Below, piece after piece: positions 46,691 through 59,278 of a stretch of 64,000 bases of DNA. The stretch is from assembly GCA_903813345.2 (NCBI GenBank), contig CAIIXF020000001.1:30867915-30931914 (forward strand). The letters are read 5' to 3'. How positions within the stretch are numbered: position 1 is the stretch's first letter; each line of letters starts with the position of its first letter. The notes below the pieces were generated by a model, which was given only the letters and a program-made list of their open reading frames with translations, had not been told where the DNA came from and searched no databases. The stretch comes from Owenia fusiformis. Its lineage: Eukaryota; Annelida; Polychaeta; Sabellida; Oweniidae. The position numbers and the translations under genes are program-made.

Positions 46691-48133
46691 ACTCCTCGGT
46701 TCCAATTTTTCATATTAATGATTCTCGAGAAGTGAATATATTCATATTACCATATCACGCGTCTTAAACAAAGTGTTGCTCGTTACCGCATTGTGTTCTG
46801 GTACATAAACGCCTCTGGGAAACTCTTAAAAAACTACTTCACAATAATCCATAATCTTCAAGTGTTCACATGTCAACTCAGTCAATTTTCTTGAATTTTC
46901 CATTTGTGTAACTATATACGAAAAATGAGCTGCTCCTTATCAAGATCCGTATTTCTGGATAGATATACCAGCACAATGGTTTGCCCAGAGCTTCAGTGAT
47001 GAGTTCAGTTTCCTGGTTTCCGCTAATATATCTACACTCCTCTGGGCTTGTATCTACCTGTGCACTGACGGTTCTATGAGGCAGCTGGCTAGAAATATAT
47101 GTTCTTTTGGGCTACCCAAACAAAAAAGCTTTTATCAGACCAGTTATACATGACGTAGTACTCTTTCCTATCTGTTTATTTTAAAGTACAAACTGACAAA
47201 TGACTCTGCGTTTAATATTTTGGTTTAATTAATTTAGCCCTTTTTTAGAGATCGTTTGTTTTGACGATTGCTTATTTGCTAGCTCACTAGGATAGTTGTC
47301 CCGCACAGGACACACTTATAACAAAAAATAGTTTTGATAAAATCAACTTTGAGCCATTATCATAACAGAGTATGACACTGGTACTACTCATACAGGGTGA
47401 AATCAGTTCATATAGACTTGGAAGTTTTTATTTAAATTATTAATCTTATTTGATCACACCGTAGGATAAATAACATATTGAATTATATGTGAGCATACAT
47501 GGTTTAATATTCTTGCTTTAGCATTAATGGATTCTTCGTGTTGATTTTTTACTATGGTGATGACAAGAAACTGGAATTTCCATTCTAATGAGTAATTATG
47601 GAAATGGTGTTCCTTAACACTTATAGGAGCAGTATATTGAAACATCTTTTCAGTTGTATAGCTTTAAAACAGTCAATTGACTATCGACTGATTTTACTTT
47701 ATTGTCCTACGCTTTATTGGTTTCAGAAATATTACTGAAGAAACCTACTGGAGACTGTCGTCATACATTGTCATTAGTCTGATATACTGACACTTTTCCT
47801 ATAACATGATATACAGGTCAATATGACTATTTCATTTTGGTCATTTTAAACTATTGCACACAATGGTTGATCATTATCAATTTAGTGACTATAAAAGTTG
47901 TACCTTAAACATATACAAACAAAGAGGTGGGATCATTGTATCTAAAATTGAGGATTTTATCAATTAAAAGCGTTTTTCAGCGTTCGTTTGGGTGTCTTGT
48001 ATAGTATCATTGATCTTTTCACAAACCATTAATTCGAATCACTGTTCAAGACTACTAATTAGATGAATGAATTATATTTGAGAAAGTATGTTTCACAAAG
48101 GTTACACACCATTGATCCATACACATATATCCA

Positions 48134-48408
48134 TACAGGGTGGGCCAAAGAATTTCTGAAAAATAAAGGTAAACAGACATTAGGGATCTGACAATATACA
48201 GTTTTCAGGATGATATACGAAGCAACAATTTCACACTGACATTAGTCATGTTTCAAATTATATTACGAGATTAACATAGGGTGTTCAGTATATTCTGAAA
48301 TGGTTTCTAGACAAGAAATGGGATATTAGAAGTATCATAAAACACATAAGTAAGATGCATTATTGAAAAGGTAATGGCATAAATATCGAGTTTTTTGCCC
48401 ACCCTGTA
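48134..48408. mobile_element. MITE with CAGGGTGGGC ends
   Basis: A 275-bp sequence starting TACAGGGTGGGCCAAAGAA and ending TTTTTTGCCCACCCTGTA with TA at each end. Its ends resemble the other CAGGGTG elements in the window. No coding capacity. Confidence 0.65.
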
Positions 48409-51400
48409 CATGAAATTATAGTAAAAGCGAACAGTGTATTCAATACATCTATAGGCAACACTTTCAGGGTCGTGTTAAGTTTACCTATTTGTGTTTGCTT
48501 CCGACAAGTTTTGTTTATGGGCAACATTTGCGAACCATTTCACATATTATTCGAAAAAGTTCACTGTTTCTCTGCTCATAAAAATAGATTTACACACACG
48601 TTGTTTATTTGTTATAGTATCAGCGTCTGTGAAATATCTAGAAGAATCGAAGAATTTTAAGAAGATAAGCATTGAAGAGAAATTAGAATTTTTCACCTTT
48701 AATGTCAGCTTCAAAAACAATTTAGAGGTCATTAACTCATCCAAGGCTCCACGTAACATAATTCAAAGGTCTGTATCATTCCAGTGAACCCGGAACTGTT
48801 TCCCTTGGGTGTGGATAGTCATAAATTAACGAGGGAATTATATGATCATGCGTGAATCAGTTCAGAAAAATATTTGCTAAGTTGATGACGTTAAACGTCG
48901 ATCTGGTTTCGATGGAACATTAAGTACTTCTGGCCTGCAAGCAAAATGCTTGGACTAAGTTCAAAATGCATCAAGTGCAAATTAACGAACTTGATCCAGG
49001 AAAAACGTAACTAGGATTGTTTTTCAGCAGTCTAAAATTCCATGTAACTGTTTAATCATTGTCGATTTCATGATTTCTGTTAAATTTTAACACAGTAATA
49101 TGACTGAATACCAATATCACATTTCTTCCACTTAAAATGCAATAGATCTCATCTCGAGGGTTAGTTTGTAAAGTAACTGTTTGAAGCATCAGTGATGCAA
49201 ACTCAGGAGAGATCACAGTCAGTTTTATTTATTCAAAGATAAATACAAAAACCTGATAGAGGATGTTATTTTATCAGCAGGGATTGAGCTAGGTGAACCA
49301 CTGACTTCCGTCAAGTTACTATTTTCTTTCAGTTCAATTATGTGTACCTTTACTGTGGCCAGATTTGGCGCATCCTGCTGTAGTAATACGTGAATTCTTT
49401 CAGGCTAGTTTTGAGGACATCCGGATCCGCATATTACCATTCTGATATTCATCACAACTTTCTGTTTTTTAACTAGAAATGTGATTGACTAAAAGAAAAC
49501 GAGATGACAGGTGACGGCATATCATCTTTTTTGATCAATCTTCTTAAAGACTCTTGTGTTACTGAAACTTTTTTAGAAATCTATATGCATCACAAGTGGT
49601 CGCACAGTTGGGGTATAAATAAAAAAGAGAACGTGTAGATTTATAGTCTTCCAAGAATGAAAGAAGTTCTCCCATTCGTAGTAAATTTTCTCGTCCACGG
49701 TTCCAATAGACTAAGAGTGTCAGCTTTAAGAATCTAACCAACATTCGAATTTTCCCTGAATGCAAATAGATAATATTAACGCTTTCATCACCAAGGGTTA
49801 AAATTAAGAAATCAATCATGTTTTTTTCAATCAAAATGTATTGACAATCAGTTTCTATGTTCAACCTAAAATTCCATAACAATGATGTTTTAACAATAAT
49901 TATGATGTTTTAACGTAGTAGTTCAATACATTTTCTCTGAAATTACCACCCAAATATCCATGAAAACAATGCCAAGTTTCTTTTTACATCGTCATTTCTC
50001 ATTGATTTGATCCAAGTTTGCGCTACTACATTCTGACGATTGGAGGTCGCTTAAATATAGACTTAGATATCCAACACCACCTGGAACAGGTACAAATTCA
50101 TATTAAGGAAATACATATTCTCATAAATTTGTTTCTCTATAACTTTGATTTACAATCCAGATAAACTACTCGAGAATAACTTGCCTAATAATTGAACATG
50201 ATATTTCATAATGAACCCTCATTCTTTTCCTTGATTTATGTATGCTGTTATGCCTAATAATATGGATTAAAAGGATGTTTTTTCTTTCAATAACTTTGAG
50301 ATGTATTCTCAGCATCTATCAAATATTGTAATTGGTACATAACTATAGATTATATTATTCTGTGGCATGGTTATCACAGCTGTTAGCAGGGTTATCACAG
50401 CTGTTAGCAGGGTACAAGGCTAATCCTTCAAATGTGGCACTCAGACCATGCTAACAGGTCAAACGAGTGCCTTTTGTCAGTAGAGATATGTAACAAGATG
50501 CAAAAGTGTTTCATATGCAAGTAACATATTGGGGTTTGTTGTGAAGGATTAGCATGCGCAGTGGTTGTTAGGGGTGGTCGTTTTGAACCACCCTGTACTA
50601 ATATATCCACGTGTGTTTGTTTACATTGGGAGATTAACAAATCCCTTTATTCAAAAGCACTTCTCTACGTTTTGGCTTTGGCTCAAATTTCGTTTGCATA
50701 AAAATAGTATATACTTCCTCAAAATCTTTTGTTTGCTTTAAAAAGCTTAGAAACCGAGGTGATGAATAATTCGATGACGTCCCTTTTGAAGATGACTTCT
50801 CAGATGACTAACACTTTTTGAAGTCCATTTATCTTTTTCATTCTTACAAAGAGATACACTGCTTAAAAACTCTATATTCACTTAATACAATTACTCTTTT
50901 CTTTCATGCGAACAATGTATTTATTTTTTACACACATCCACAAAGAGCTGCCTTTATATAGACAACAAAGACTATCCTATCTAAAATAATACATTTCCGC
51001 TGTTTGCCCACAATAAACAAAACATATTCACCAACAAGCCATTACTTTGATGACAACACTTCTTAGTTGAAAGAGATATATGGTATGAGTGTTTAAATCT
51101 TTTAACTGTTACTTTTACAATCTGAATGGTTAAAACCTCATTTAAAAGGTAATATTTTTCTTAAACTGCTTATTAATAATCCGTATAACAGTACGGTTGT
51201 TCATGTCATACAAAGCATCGGTGTGCCCTTTATATTACAGGTGACAACATTATATATGGGGTATTATTCTTTCATTTCTATCTACCCAGTCATTTTCTGT
51301 TGAACGATTATTTTTTCTAAAAAAGTACTGTTATTTAACTCATGTAAGGAAAACGCGGCATTGCTCCCAGTCTTTAGTGCAAGCATACCTACATACAAGG

Positions 51401-51517
51401 CTGACATCTATATTATTTTCAAAAAGATATTTTTAATGTTGATGGGGACACTTTACGATGGTGAACCATCAACAATTCCAAAAATTCATGTTATCATGAT
51501 ATCGGGGATATAAAGTC

Positions 51518-51600
51518 ATCACGTGTCTGTTTTTGCGCAAAACTGATTTCATTTTCAGAGTAGAAAGTTTACGTCACGTGACATGACGTGTGTGGTTGAA
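51518..51600. promoter_or_regulatory. cluster of CACGTG and TGACGT-like sites
   Basis: CATCACGTGTC near 51518 and ACGTCACGTGACATGACGTG at 51571-51590 form E-box and CRE-like sites inside a locally CpG-richer patch that runs to about 51850. A regulatory role is guessed from motif density only. Confidence 0.25.
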
Positions 51601-54600
51601 ACAATTTGCCGCAAAATACGATTTTGTTAAAAATGAAACCCTGGCTTTGAAAAAGTCATTCGCTTTTATGTTGAGACTCTCCGTCAAATTCCAACCCCTA
51701 GGGGAATATTGCGAATCTCTCGGCGCTCTCTCTCTCGCGCGCAAACTTTTGAATGGTGAACGTGTAAGATATTGTAACGAAAAAAATACGTTTAGCTACA
51801 AGCCCTCGTAACCCGACCCACTTTACTTGACTGCAAAATATGTAGTGGGTGGGGGAGGGGGTCACAAGGGGTTGTAGCTAGACTAATATTTATATCAGTA
51901 TTAGAAACGATGTGTTTCCAAGGTTTTTTTCAAGTTCAACCATAAGAGATGAAGGCTTCATGTAGAATCAGGCAGAATTAGTAATTTCATTCTCTGCTAC
52001 TCTTCCCATTAGAGTTGACACTAACAACTTACTCCTTATTACCATGAAGTTTAATCATATGTTGAAACGTTTTATTTTTTACTTTGGCTAAGCAAGTCTT
52101 TATTTTACCCCAATATTCACATTTCTTTTCACTTCAAACGATGGCTGAGCGTAAAACACAATAAAAAGCTTTCACCTATTTGTATTGTTCAAATACTTTT
52201 ATTGAATTCTTTGAATTGATTTGGCTCTTTTTGATGAATGATCACAAAACTAAACACTGCGTATTATTATGTTGTCAAGTGACGTACTCGTTGGGACAAC
52301 TATGGATGAAATGTGTTCAACAATCTTAAAATATATCAGATAGGATTAATAATTGACTTGGACTAAGTATTTGTTCAATAACTTGGCACCTTGGAGAATT
52401 AGATATTCTACTATTTTGGCCTAAAACGATATAAAAAGGACGCCATAAAAAAGGTATGTGACATCTGGTTATTGTTATAGACATTTCTTGATAAATACAT
52501 CTAATTTTGACTCTACATTATGATCAAAGTGCGCTACTGTAGAGTTTATTCATGAAGAGGTAAAATAGCCGGTTGCCAAGTGTAAACTTAGTGATCTCAC
52601 AAAAACGTCAATATTTGAGAAGTTAATTGCAATGATTAATCTAATTCATGATTTCTTCGTATCTGATGGCACGGAATTCTAGCATTCACGATCTTTATTG
52701 GCCGAAGTATGACATGTGATCAAATGGGGAATTATAGGAGAGGGTATTCTTAGAAATAAATCGCATTGTTCTTAAGATCATTGCAGATATGTACGAAACA
52801 CAATCATATAGGAATATCATGATAAATGTTCCGATTTTGCAATAATAATGATGAAAACTGTAAGTAAGAAGATACTTAGTCTAACCTAGAATTTGATACG
52901 TTTGTTACGAATAGAGAAAAAATAGTTGAGAGATTACGGTATAACATATACAAATATAACATCGTAAGTTTGAGATAAGTTTTGTTTTGTTTTTCACACA
53001 TGTCTGTTTTGAAGATTATACCTAATATAAGAGATGGAGAAAAGAAAATACAATTGTTAAATGGTAACACTTGTAAATAATACCACTTTCAAGCTTCTTA
53101 TTTTTGGACATTATGTCACAGCACAATGATGATTTGGGACAAAAGTTAAAAGTATAACCTCTCCACAGAATCGATGTAATTACAGACTTTGAATTTGTAG
53201 CTCACGTAAAAGGAGTGAGCCTTCCCGAAGGCTGTATGAATTTCACAGATGCGAGTAGGTAGTTACCAGTTTCACCACCAGGTGGCTGATTCGGGGGAAT
53301 TAACATGGCAGGGTATTACAAAATTCCCTTAAACTTGAATATGCATCAGTTTGAATGGTTCACTTTTCATATTACCTTTATGTATCTGATAGTTATACAA
53401 ATTAAAATATGTCCAGTAAAAGAAAATATTATCTGCCCAACACAAGAAAAGATATTTCACTTTTTGTGGTTTTACAACATGGGCTCTATGGGGAATCTCC
53501 CCGACCTAGAAGTCACATTTTCAAAGAAAATTAAATTTTCAAAGTTGATAAACTCTTTTCAAAACCACATTTCTAACTGTAATTTTACGTGTGGATTCCA
53601 AATATGACATCAGTTTGACTGAATTGTGAATTTTCAATGGCGTAAATCAAGATTATTTCTACTCGCATCAGGGATATTCAGTTCAATGAAATTCAACATG
53701 ACATCAGCCTAAATAATTGAGAAGAATGATTTCTATTTTAAACCCTTGATAAAACCTTGGTAAAACCAGAGACATTTATGTCCCTGGTAGCTTAAGGGAC
53801 TGTCATAATAATGACATTTACGAAAAATACAAAACGAGACTTAAACCGACGAAGCAAGATAAACGCAATTAGAATACATCACGAAATTTCGATCTGTTAT
53901 GGTCATAGCGATCTGTCATGGTCACACACTTATCAAATAATCATATTGATTGTACTTTCATCGTACCAATCTAAGACAATAGAGATCTCATATTCCTAGC
54001 TACAGTATAGTGATCCTAGTATTTGTATATTTTATTTGTGAAGGTATCTATTACAAATGATACCTAAGGACTGAATTATATTTGTAAGCCTACTCCAGGG
54101 CAAGTGCTTAATGCATTGACCCACGTGATGTCTGGGACTGTACTGTACTTTATGACATAGACCCTCAGCATATTTTACTAGAATATAAGAGGGGGATTAA
54201 CCTCAGACTTCAAAGATGACATACGCTTATAATGCAAATCTGTATTGAGATGACCAACGTCTCTGATTGGTCAAAATCGACTGACAAAAATGGCGGATTC
54301 AAAATTTTCTAATAACGCTTCGAATAAAATTATGTAAATTTCTGGCGTGTTAACCAATATCATAGCTTGTCACATCAAGATAAAGAAAAATGTAAGTAAT
54401 ATGCTTAAATCGATTAAAACATCACACCGACGCGTTATATTCGAAAACAAACTGGTGAGAATTTGCGCAAACGAAGGTGGTACGCAAGGGAGACGTAACA
54501 TTTTAGTCATCGTTAAAGCTCTTCGGCTTTCCCTCCTCTTTAGAATATGTATGGCATTGACCTTTCATTGAATGAGATTTCTGACCTTGAACTCTTCACT

Positions 54601-54724
54601 ATACAAAATTGGGAGAGCATCGATGCCACACAACCGTAAAAAGCCGAGCGAAATTCCGAGTCTTTTTTAGGGTTGGAATTAGGGGTTAAAGTTTAGGGAT
54701 CGGGTTGAAGGGTGACAGGTCATC

Positions 54725-56000
54725 TGAACCCCAAGTCAACTCAACCCAGTCAAACTCAACCCCAAGTCAAGTCAACCCCAGTAAAACTCAACCCCAAGTC
54801 AACTCAACCCTAGTAAAACTCAACCCTATTCATTTCTGCGACGATGAGTAATTTAAGTCATTCGAATTCATTTCTGAAAATCTAGCATTTTGCATGATAC
54901 TTTGAATAGAAAGTTGTTAAAATATTCAAAAAACAGTAAGCTTAAGAAGAATTTAAATTTTGATAAATCAAAGTTTGATTTAACGCATCTTTTGAAATCA
55001 AATTCAGATAATTTAGAAATAATTAACAATCACACCGGAATAGCCTAACAACGGTAAAGTCAGATATCGTTGTCACAAATTGCGGACATAACCGTCAATT
55101 CAATTAGATTTTCATGAACTGTATGTTTAATAGAGCACCTAGACTAAATTCCTTTCGAACAGCAATCAATCAACGTGTCTTAATACTCATTGTATGTTCT
55201 ACCATCGAAATAAAGTCTTTAATTTAACCAATCAAAATGGACACTGTAATTACCACAAGTGAGTGATTGCAAAAGCTCACCATGTGAGCTAATAATGCTA
55301 AATTACTCAAATTCAGATTCCGTTGTCATTGACGATATCAAAGACGCTATATTGTGGCGATCCACGACCCAATTTGATCGAAATTGGGATTTCATATGAT
55401 ACATCATCACAAGAGCTTAATTTATGCACAGAATTAGCGACGATAAAATCCCATGAAATGAGGACCAAGTGATTGAAGACAACAATTTGTGACAACGGTA
55501 TCTGACTTCACCGTTGTCAGGCTATTCCGGTGTGACAATGTTATATACGTTTTTATTATGCACATGCATCATTCAATAATATTGAAATCATCAACATTTA
55601 CTAATTAATGAACTGAAAGCAATGTTCATGTTCTAGTATTCCAAATGATCAAGAGTCAACCTCAGAGGGATTAGGCCTACAACAAAGCAAATGTATTAGC
55701 GAGATTAATAAAATTACCCATATTTTAGTACCATGTTGACATTTTGAAGATAAACTCATTATTAATTGTAAAAGACAGGTCTAAGAATTAAAATCACAAA
55801 ATTACTCTTTTACTTTTTTATGAAATAAACTTTCTATTCATGTTGAATATAAGTTTATCAATAAATGAAAATATATAAGGGTTGGATTTTACTGGGGTTG
55901 AGTTTAACAGGGTTGGGTTGACTTGGGGTTGAGATTTACTGGGGTTGAGTTGACTTGGGGTTGAGTTTTACTGGGTTGAGTTGACTTGGGGTTGAGATGA
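54725..56000. repeat. imperfect foldback with CAACCCCAAGTC arms
   Basis: The left arm (54725-54835) is a short tandem of CAACCCCAAGTCAACT/CAGTAAAACT; the right arm (55878-55999) is its inverse (AGTTGACTTGGGGTTGAG). Further inverted matches lie between them (GAATAGAAAGTTG at ~54905 and AACTTTCTATTC at ~55829). The arms enclose the MITE at 55031-55534. Confidence 0.75.
55031..55534. mobile_element. MITE with 5-bp target duplication (ACAAT)
   Basis: A 504-bp element beginning CACACCGGAATAGCCT and ending AGGCTATTCCGGTGTG. The inverted termini run about 52 bp and ACAAT is duplicated at 55026-55030 and 55535-55539. A 60-codon minus-strand ORF inside is not recognised. Confidence 0.85.
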
Positions 56001-58855
56001 CTAGGAAGCGGGTTGAAATATCTTCGGCCATCTTCGTTTACGTTCAAAAATCATTACCCCATAAGATTAACGCTGACACAAACGAGATTGACTAAATTCA
56101 GTAAAAAGTGGTCGAAACTAATGAATTGACAAAAAATGTATTTCATCCGTGACTATTGATGAATATTCTATTCACATTTTCATTCACTTTTGTAGGCCGC
56201 TTCTTTTTACGTTAAAAAAATCATTACCTCATCACATCTTGATTCTCACGTTTTAGTTTTTGTTTTTTTTCCGTTTAATGACATTTACTTTTTACACCAC
56301 AGTACAAAACAAGGAAATGTAACCATGGTACAAGCGTTATATTATCGTTTCTCAAATATATTTCAATGACAAAAGTATGCACATTTTTCAACGGGGTAGT
56401 GGTAGCTGGGAAGCGTAAAGGGTGCGGTTAACTGGTTCGAGGCACTAGTTGTAATCCCACATTGTTACAATATCTTCTACGTTGTAATGATTCCGTTGAT
56501 ATTGAAAATAAACATTTGCTAACTTTCAAGATTTGACGAAATTTTTCGTTGCCAATAGTTGAGTGGTTTATCAAACAAAGGACAAAGTTGAAACAATTTA
56601 TTGCTGTTTGTCAGACAACAAGTGCTGGTGACAATAAACACTCTAAGAAATACAGGGTGGTACACATTTGAGACTAATCTACGTCAATATTATTTTCAAT
56701 TTACATATTAACATGTACACAATCAGAAAAATGAATTTGATTCATACTCTCGTTATCGAAGTGTGATGAACGCCTCATTCGCATTAAGTTATGCACATAC
56801 TCGCTTACAAGTTTGATTGCTAAGTTTACATTTTCAGCATTTTATAACCAGCATCTAATGAAATATTATCATTATGTATTGGTTCGAATCTTTTGGACTG
56901 TTGATTATGAATTTCTAGTCTGTTATAATGTCAGAATAGCGACATTCTGACATTTCGAATTGCGTACCTGGGAGCCAATTCTACTTGTATACAGGTTTAA
57001 ACCAGAGACTCGTGGTACTGTTTGGGTCCTATGGGATAGTTCTAATAAAAAGAAAGTGCTATCATTCAGAAATTTTAGCATATGGAAATCGTTTATTGAT
57101 CGGTGAAATACGAGGGACATTGTATCCTCGGAGTGTTTAACGATACAATTCAACAAATATATTTTTGGAATTCCAGGTCTCATTTCATGTTTTGAAACCT
57201 TTTTCCTACATTGCAAAACATTTTGAATAATTTATTAAAATGATTAAAAGCAGTATTATTCAAGCAGCATTACAAAGGCAAATATGTGTTTCATATTAGT
57301 TTCAGCATTTGGCCAGCCATTCGTTCAAAAAACAAAAAGATGGTATCAAAAAAGGTATCAGAACGTGTCTTTCAAATACTACATAATCACGGGTATGGAA
57401 CGTCATTTGGTAAAGCGCCAGAACATGACATTCTACCAGGAAATTTCGCATTGTACTAATGACACCCTGCACGCAGAGTCTAGTTATAAACTACAAAGAC
57501 GAAGTTCTCTTTTGAGAAGAGAAGTCGAACGAATGCAAAAGGTAACTAATGAAGAATTTTCACAATTTATTTCAAAACATTCCTTGGTAAAGTGCTAGAA
57601 CAGATAAATTGCCGCAGCGCTTTACCAAGGAATAACAAAGCAAAGACCCATGGATGAAACATTAAGTGTTTTAATCGGTATTTGTGCAAAATCCCTCAGA
57701 AGAATGATTGATTTTGATTTTGCAATATTTTACAGCTTTTAGTTTAAAAATAAGTTATGAGAAATTCTTGACATTTCTTGATAAAATGTAATGCTCTCCA
57801 AACCTACCTTCGTGATAGTCACCCAAAAAGAAGGTGCAAAATAAAATGCAGTAAAAATGGTCGACCCTGTATATATGTAGCCAATATCACCAAACAACAT
57901 GTAGAATGAGATTAACCACTTGCTAGGACAAATATGATAATGTACTTAGAAAAATAGAAGTGGTTGATAGGAATTGATAGGGATACGTTGCTAGTGTACA
58001 CGACACGATAGAAGAGTGCATTATTTTGATATCTATAAAGCTACAGAACTACCAATTAAGATTTATTTGACCTGTGTTGGGTAATTAAAATGCAAACAAG
58101 GAAAATAATAATTAATGCTAGGAAAGAGGAGAAATCCCCAAGGTAACATATTCATCATTTTAAAACAAATAAGTTCTGTATTTATAAATGGTAGGATAGA
58201 AAGAAATGATATCTAGCTTTAAATGCACCAAAGTGGAAGGGATATATTCGTCGATAAACGTTGCTTCTGCTTTACTATATCATAATTATAAGAAGGCAAA
58301 TTACAGATCGATTTGGCTTAAGGTACCGTTTTGTTTATTGCTATTGTCTTCAATTACATATTGGCATTGATTCCTCTTAGCAACATGAAACAAAAGAAAC
58401 AATCACACTACAGAATCAGACAAAGATTAATGAAGAGCTGATGGACATTAGGTTGCAAATGAATATGAGGAGGGCGATTGTACTCATTGTCAATGTTCTG
58501 TTGAAATGGGTGTTTGTGGGAGTTAGGGACGAAATGAAATGCAATAGAAGTGTTATCAAGTTTCATGAAAATGAAATTCCTGAACACAAACTTCAATTAA
58601 CATTTCTGAAGTGTCTAGCAGATAACATTGGTTATCCCAGGGAGCACTCTCAAAATAGGGATTGTCACATTTAATAATTGAACAACTTAAGTGCTCTAGT
58701 CGAGAATACACATGATAACAGGAGATTCTTCTGAGAACTGGAGATACTCTATGCAGTGTATTTTAGTGCTGAAAGGATAAGATTACCTCATATGAATTTT
58801 TAAGAAGTGAAAGGGATATTTTGCTTGAAAGGATATAAACATCTCCGAATCCAAA

Positions 58856-59278
58856 ATGGGTTCACCAATGTTTGAACGAAGTGTACTCATAGATGATATA
58901 GTTGATTATTGCAATTCTAAAATAACGAACCCTAATTGTTGTGTTCTTCACAGATGTATGGCGCTTGGAATTACAACACGAACCTCCTATGATCCGACTC
59001 CGGGCCAACCTCCACCTCCTAGCCGCAGATCCACTAGAGGGGAAGGCTTTAACGACAATGGGTTTAACCTAACTAGTCATACGTATGAAGAGTTCGACTT
59101 CCCACGGGTGTTCACCCAAACCCAGCCACGGAAAATACCGGACAATGCATTAGAGGCAGAGCGGAAGGGCCGAGGGAAGTCCCCGAGGGATCCATTGAAT
59201 CTTGGCCCACTTCGGAAAGAGCAAAGGAGGGTAGCTGCTCTTATGCGACAGAGAGACATTGATCTACCTGTACATTGG
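58856..59278 (+). CDS. unknown gene, exon 1
   Basis: Encodes 141 residues starting MGSPMFERSVLIDDIVDYC and ending at LPVHW before the donor. Contains a Pro-rich PGQPPPPSRR segment and a basic RKGRGKSPRD segment. Confidence 0.8.

Larger units (their letters stand above)
46691..58855. other. 12-kb intergenic region upstream of ADAMTS and of the 58.9-kb gene
   Basis: This divergent interval should contain both promoters. Outside the listed elements it is unique AT-rich DNA. A 21-bp duplication (GGTTATCACAGCTGTTAGCAG) is at ~50369-50412. ORFs at 49559-49882 (-) and 57284-57598 (+) are open for ~100 codons but show no known motif or splice context. Confidence 0.6.

Noticed and set aside
56425-56460. 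tRNA-like GGTTCGAGGC box
   Set aside because: No matching A box, anticodon stem or acceptor stem could be folded around it.
56651-57871. Element between TACAGGGTGGT and ACCCTGTA
   Set aside because: Only the outer ~8 bases are inverted; the inner sequences do not match, so the ends may be unrelated fragments.
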